Positions 5,784 through 5,924 of a stretch of DNA of 5,924 nucleotides are shown here, one piece after another. Numbering within the stretch: the stretch's first letter is position 1; each line of letters begins with the position of its first letter. This DNA comes from Streptomyces regalis (lineage in GTDB: Bacteria; Actinomycetota; Actinomycetes; Streptomycetales; Streptomycetaceae), in NCBI RefSeq assembly GCF_001509475.1, contig NZ_LLZG01000135.1, positions 1-5,924 on the forward strand. Reading direction: 5' to 3'. The translations under genes were made by a program, and so were the position numbers. The notes beneath the pieces were generated by a model. That model had not been told where the DNA came from. It did not search any database and was given only the letters and a program-made list of their open reading frames with translations.

Positions 5784-5924
5784 AGTCTCGGCCGAGATCA
5801 CCTTCTGTGTCGCTGCTTCTGCAGGCGTTACTCAGGTTGAATTGGCGATGTCCGGGCTGTGGTGACGGGTCGTGATCCCTGCGGTACGACGTCCTCATGC
5901 GGTACGCGCAAGGGGGCGGGCTGA
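5784..5924. other. non-coding tail with no recognised feature
   Basis: No convincing reading frame, RNA gene or known element is visible. A frame ending in TGA at 5922-5924 opens only after a stop at 5838-5840 and gives under 30 residues with no recognisable motif. The 9-mer TGCGGTACG occurs twice (around 5879 and 5899), but is too short to interpret. Composition returns toward GC-rich at the far end. Confidence 0.5.

Noticed and set aside
5841..5924. Short plus-strand frame ending at the last base of the window
   Set aside because: Under 30 codons after an in-frame stop, no convincing SD and no recognisable motif.

Overview
The window looks like chromosomal DNA of a high-GC actinobacterium, most probably Streptomyces. 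The signs are very GC-rich genes with G/C third positions, a pcrA gene typical of that genus, and a c-di-AMP (ydaO-yuaA) riboswitch in front of a secreted NlpC/P60 cell-wall hydrolase. The species cannot be told from the sequence.

Left part (101-2587, minus strand): a complete UvrD/PcrA-type DNA helicase of 828 residues with all SF1 helicase motifs and the C-terminal Tudor-like domain. Its upstream region carries a G-rich run on the pcrA sense strand that fits the G-quadruplex pattern.

Middle (2588-4383, plus strand): a divergent intergenic region of about 590 bases with a plausible promoter (2930-2959), a well-conserved c-di-AMP riboswitch (about 3008-3160), a strong ribosome binding site and a TTG start. 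It leads into a 400-residue secreted coiled-coil NlpC/P60 endopeptidase. The layout implies that hydrolase output is tied to the second messenger c-di-AMP, as known for other actinobacterial wall hydrolases.

Right part (4384-5924): an accessory segment. Two imperfect copies of a sequence of about 55 bases (4404-4425 plus 4481-4523, and 5708-5762) flank a block of lower GC. The left copy is split by 65 bases built around a perfect 20-bp inverted repeat. Between the copies lie an N-terminally truncated PadR-like winged-helix fragment, whose family resemblance starts exactly where the repeat ends, and an overlapping gene for a HEPN-like protein. That protein has an RNGVAH (R-x4-H) motif, a C-terminal zinc ribbon and a very acidic lysine-free tail. 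No integrase or transposase is visible in the window. The HEPN/zinc-ribbon gene within its repeat-bounded block is the best candidate for something undescribed; a defence or toxin-like RNase role is an inference only. The last 140 bases hold no supportable gene.
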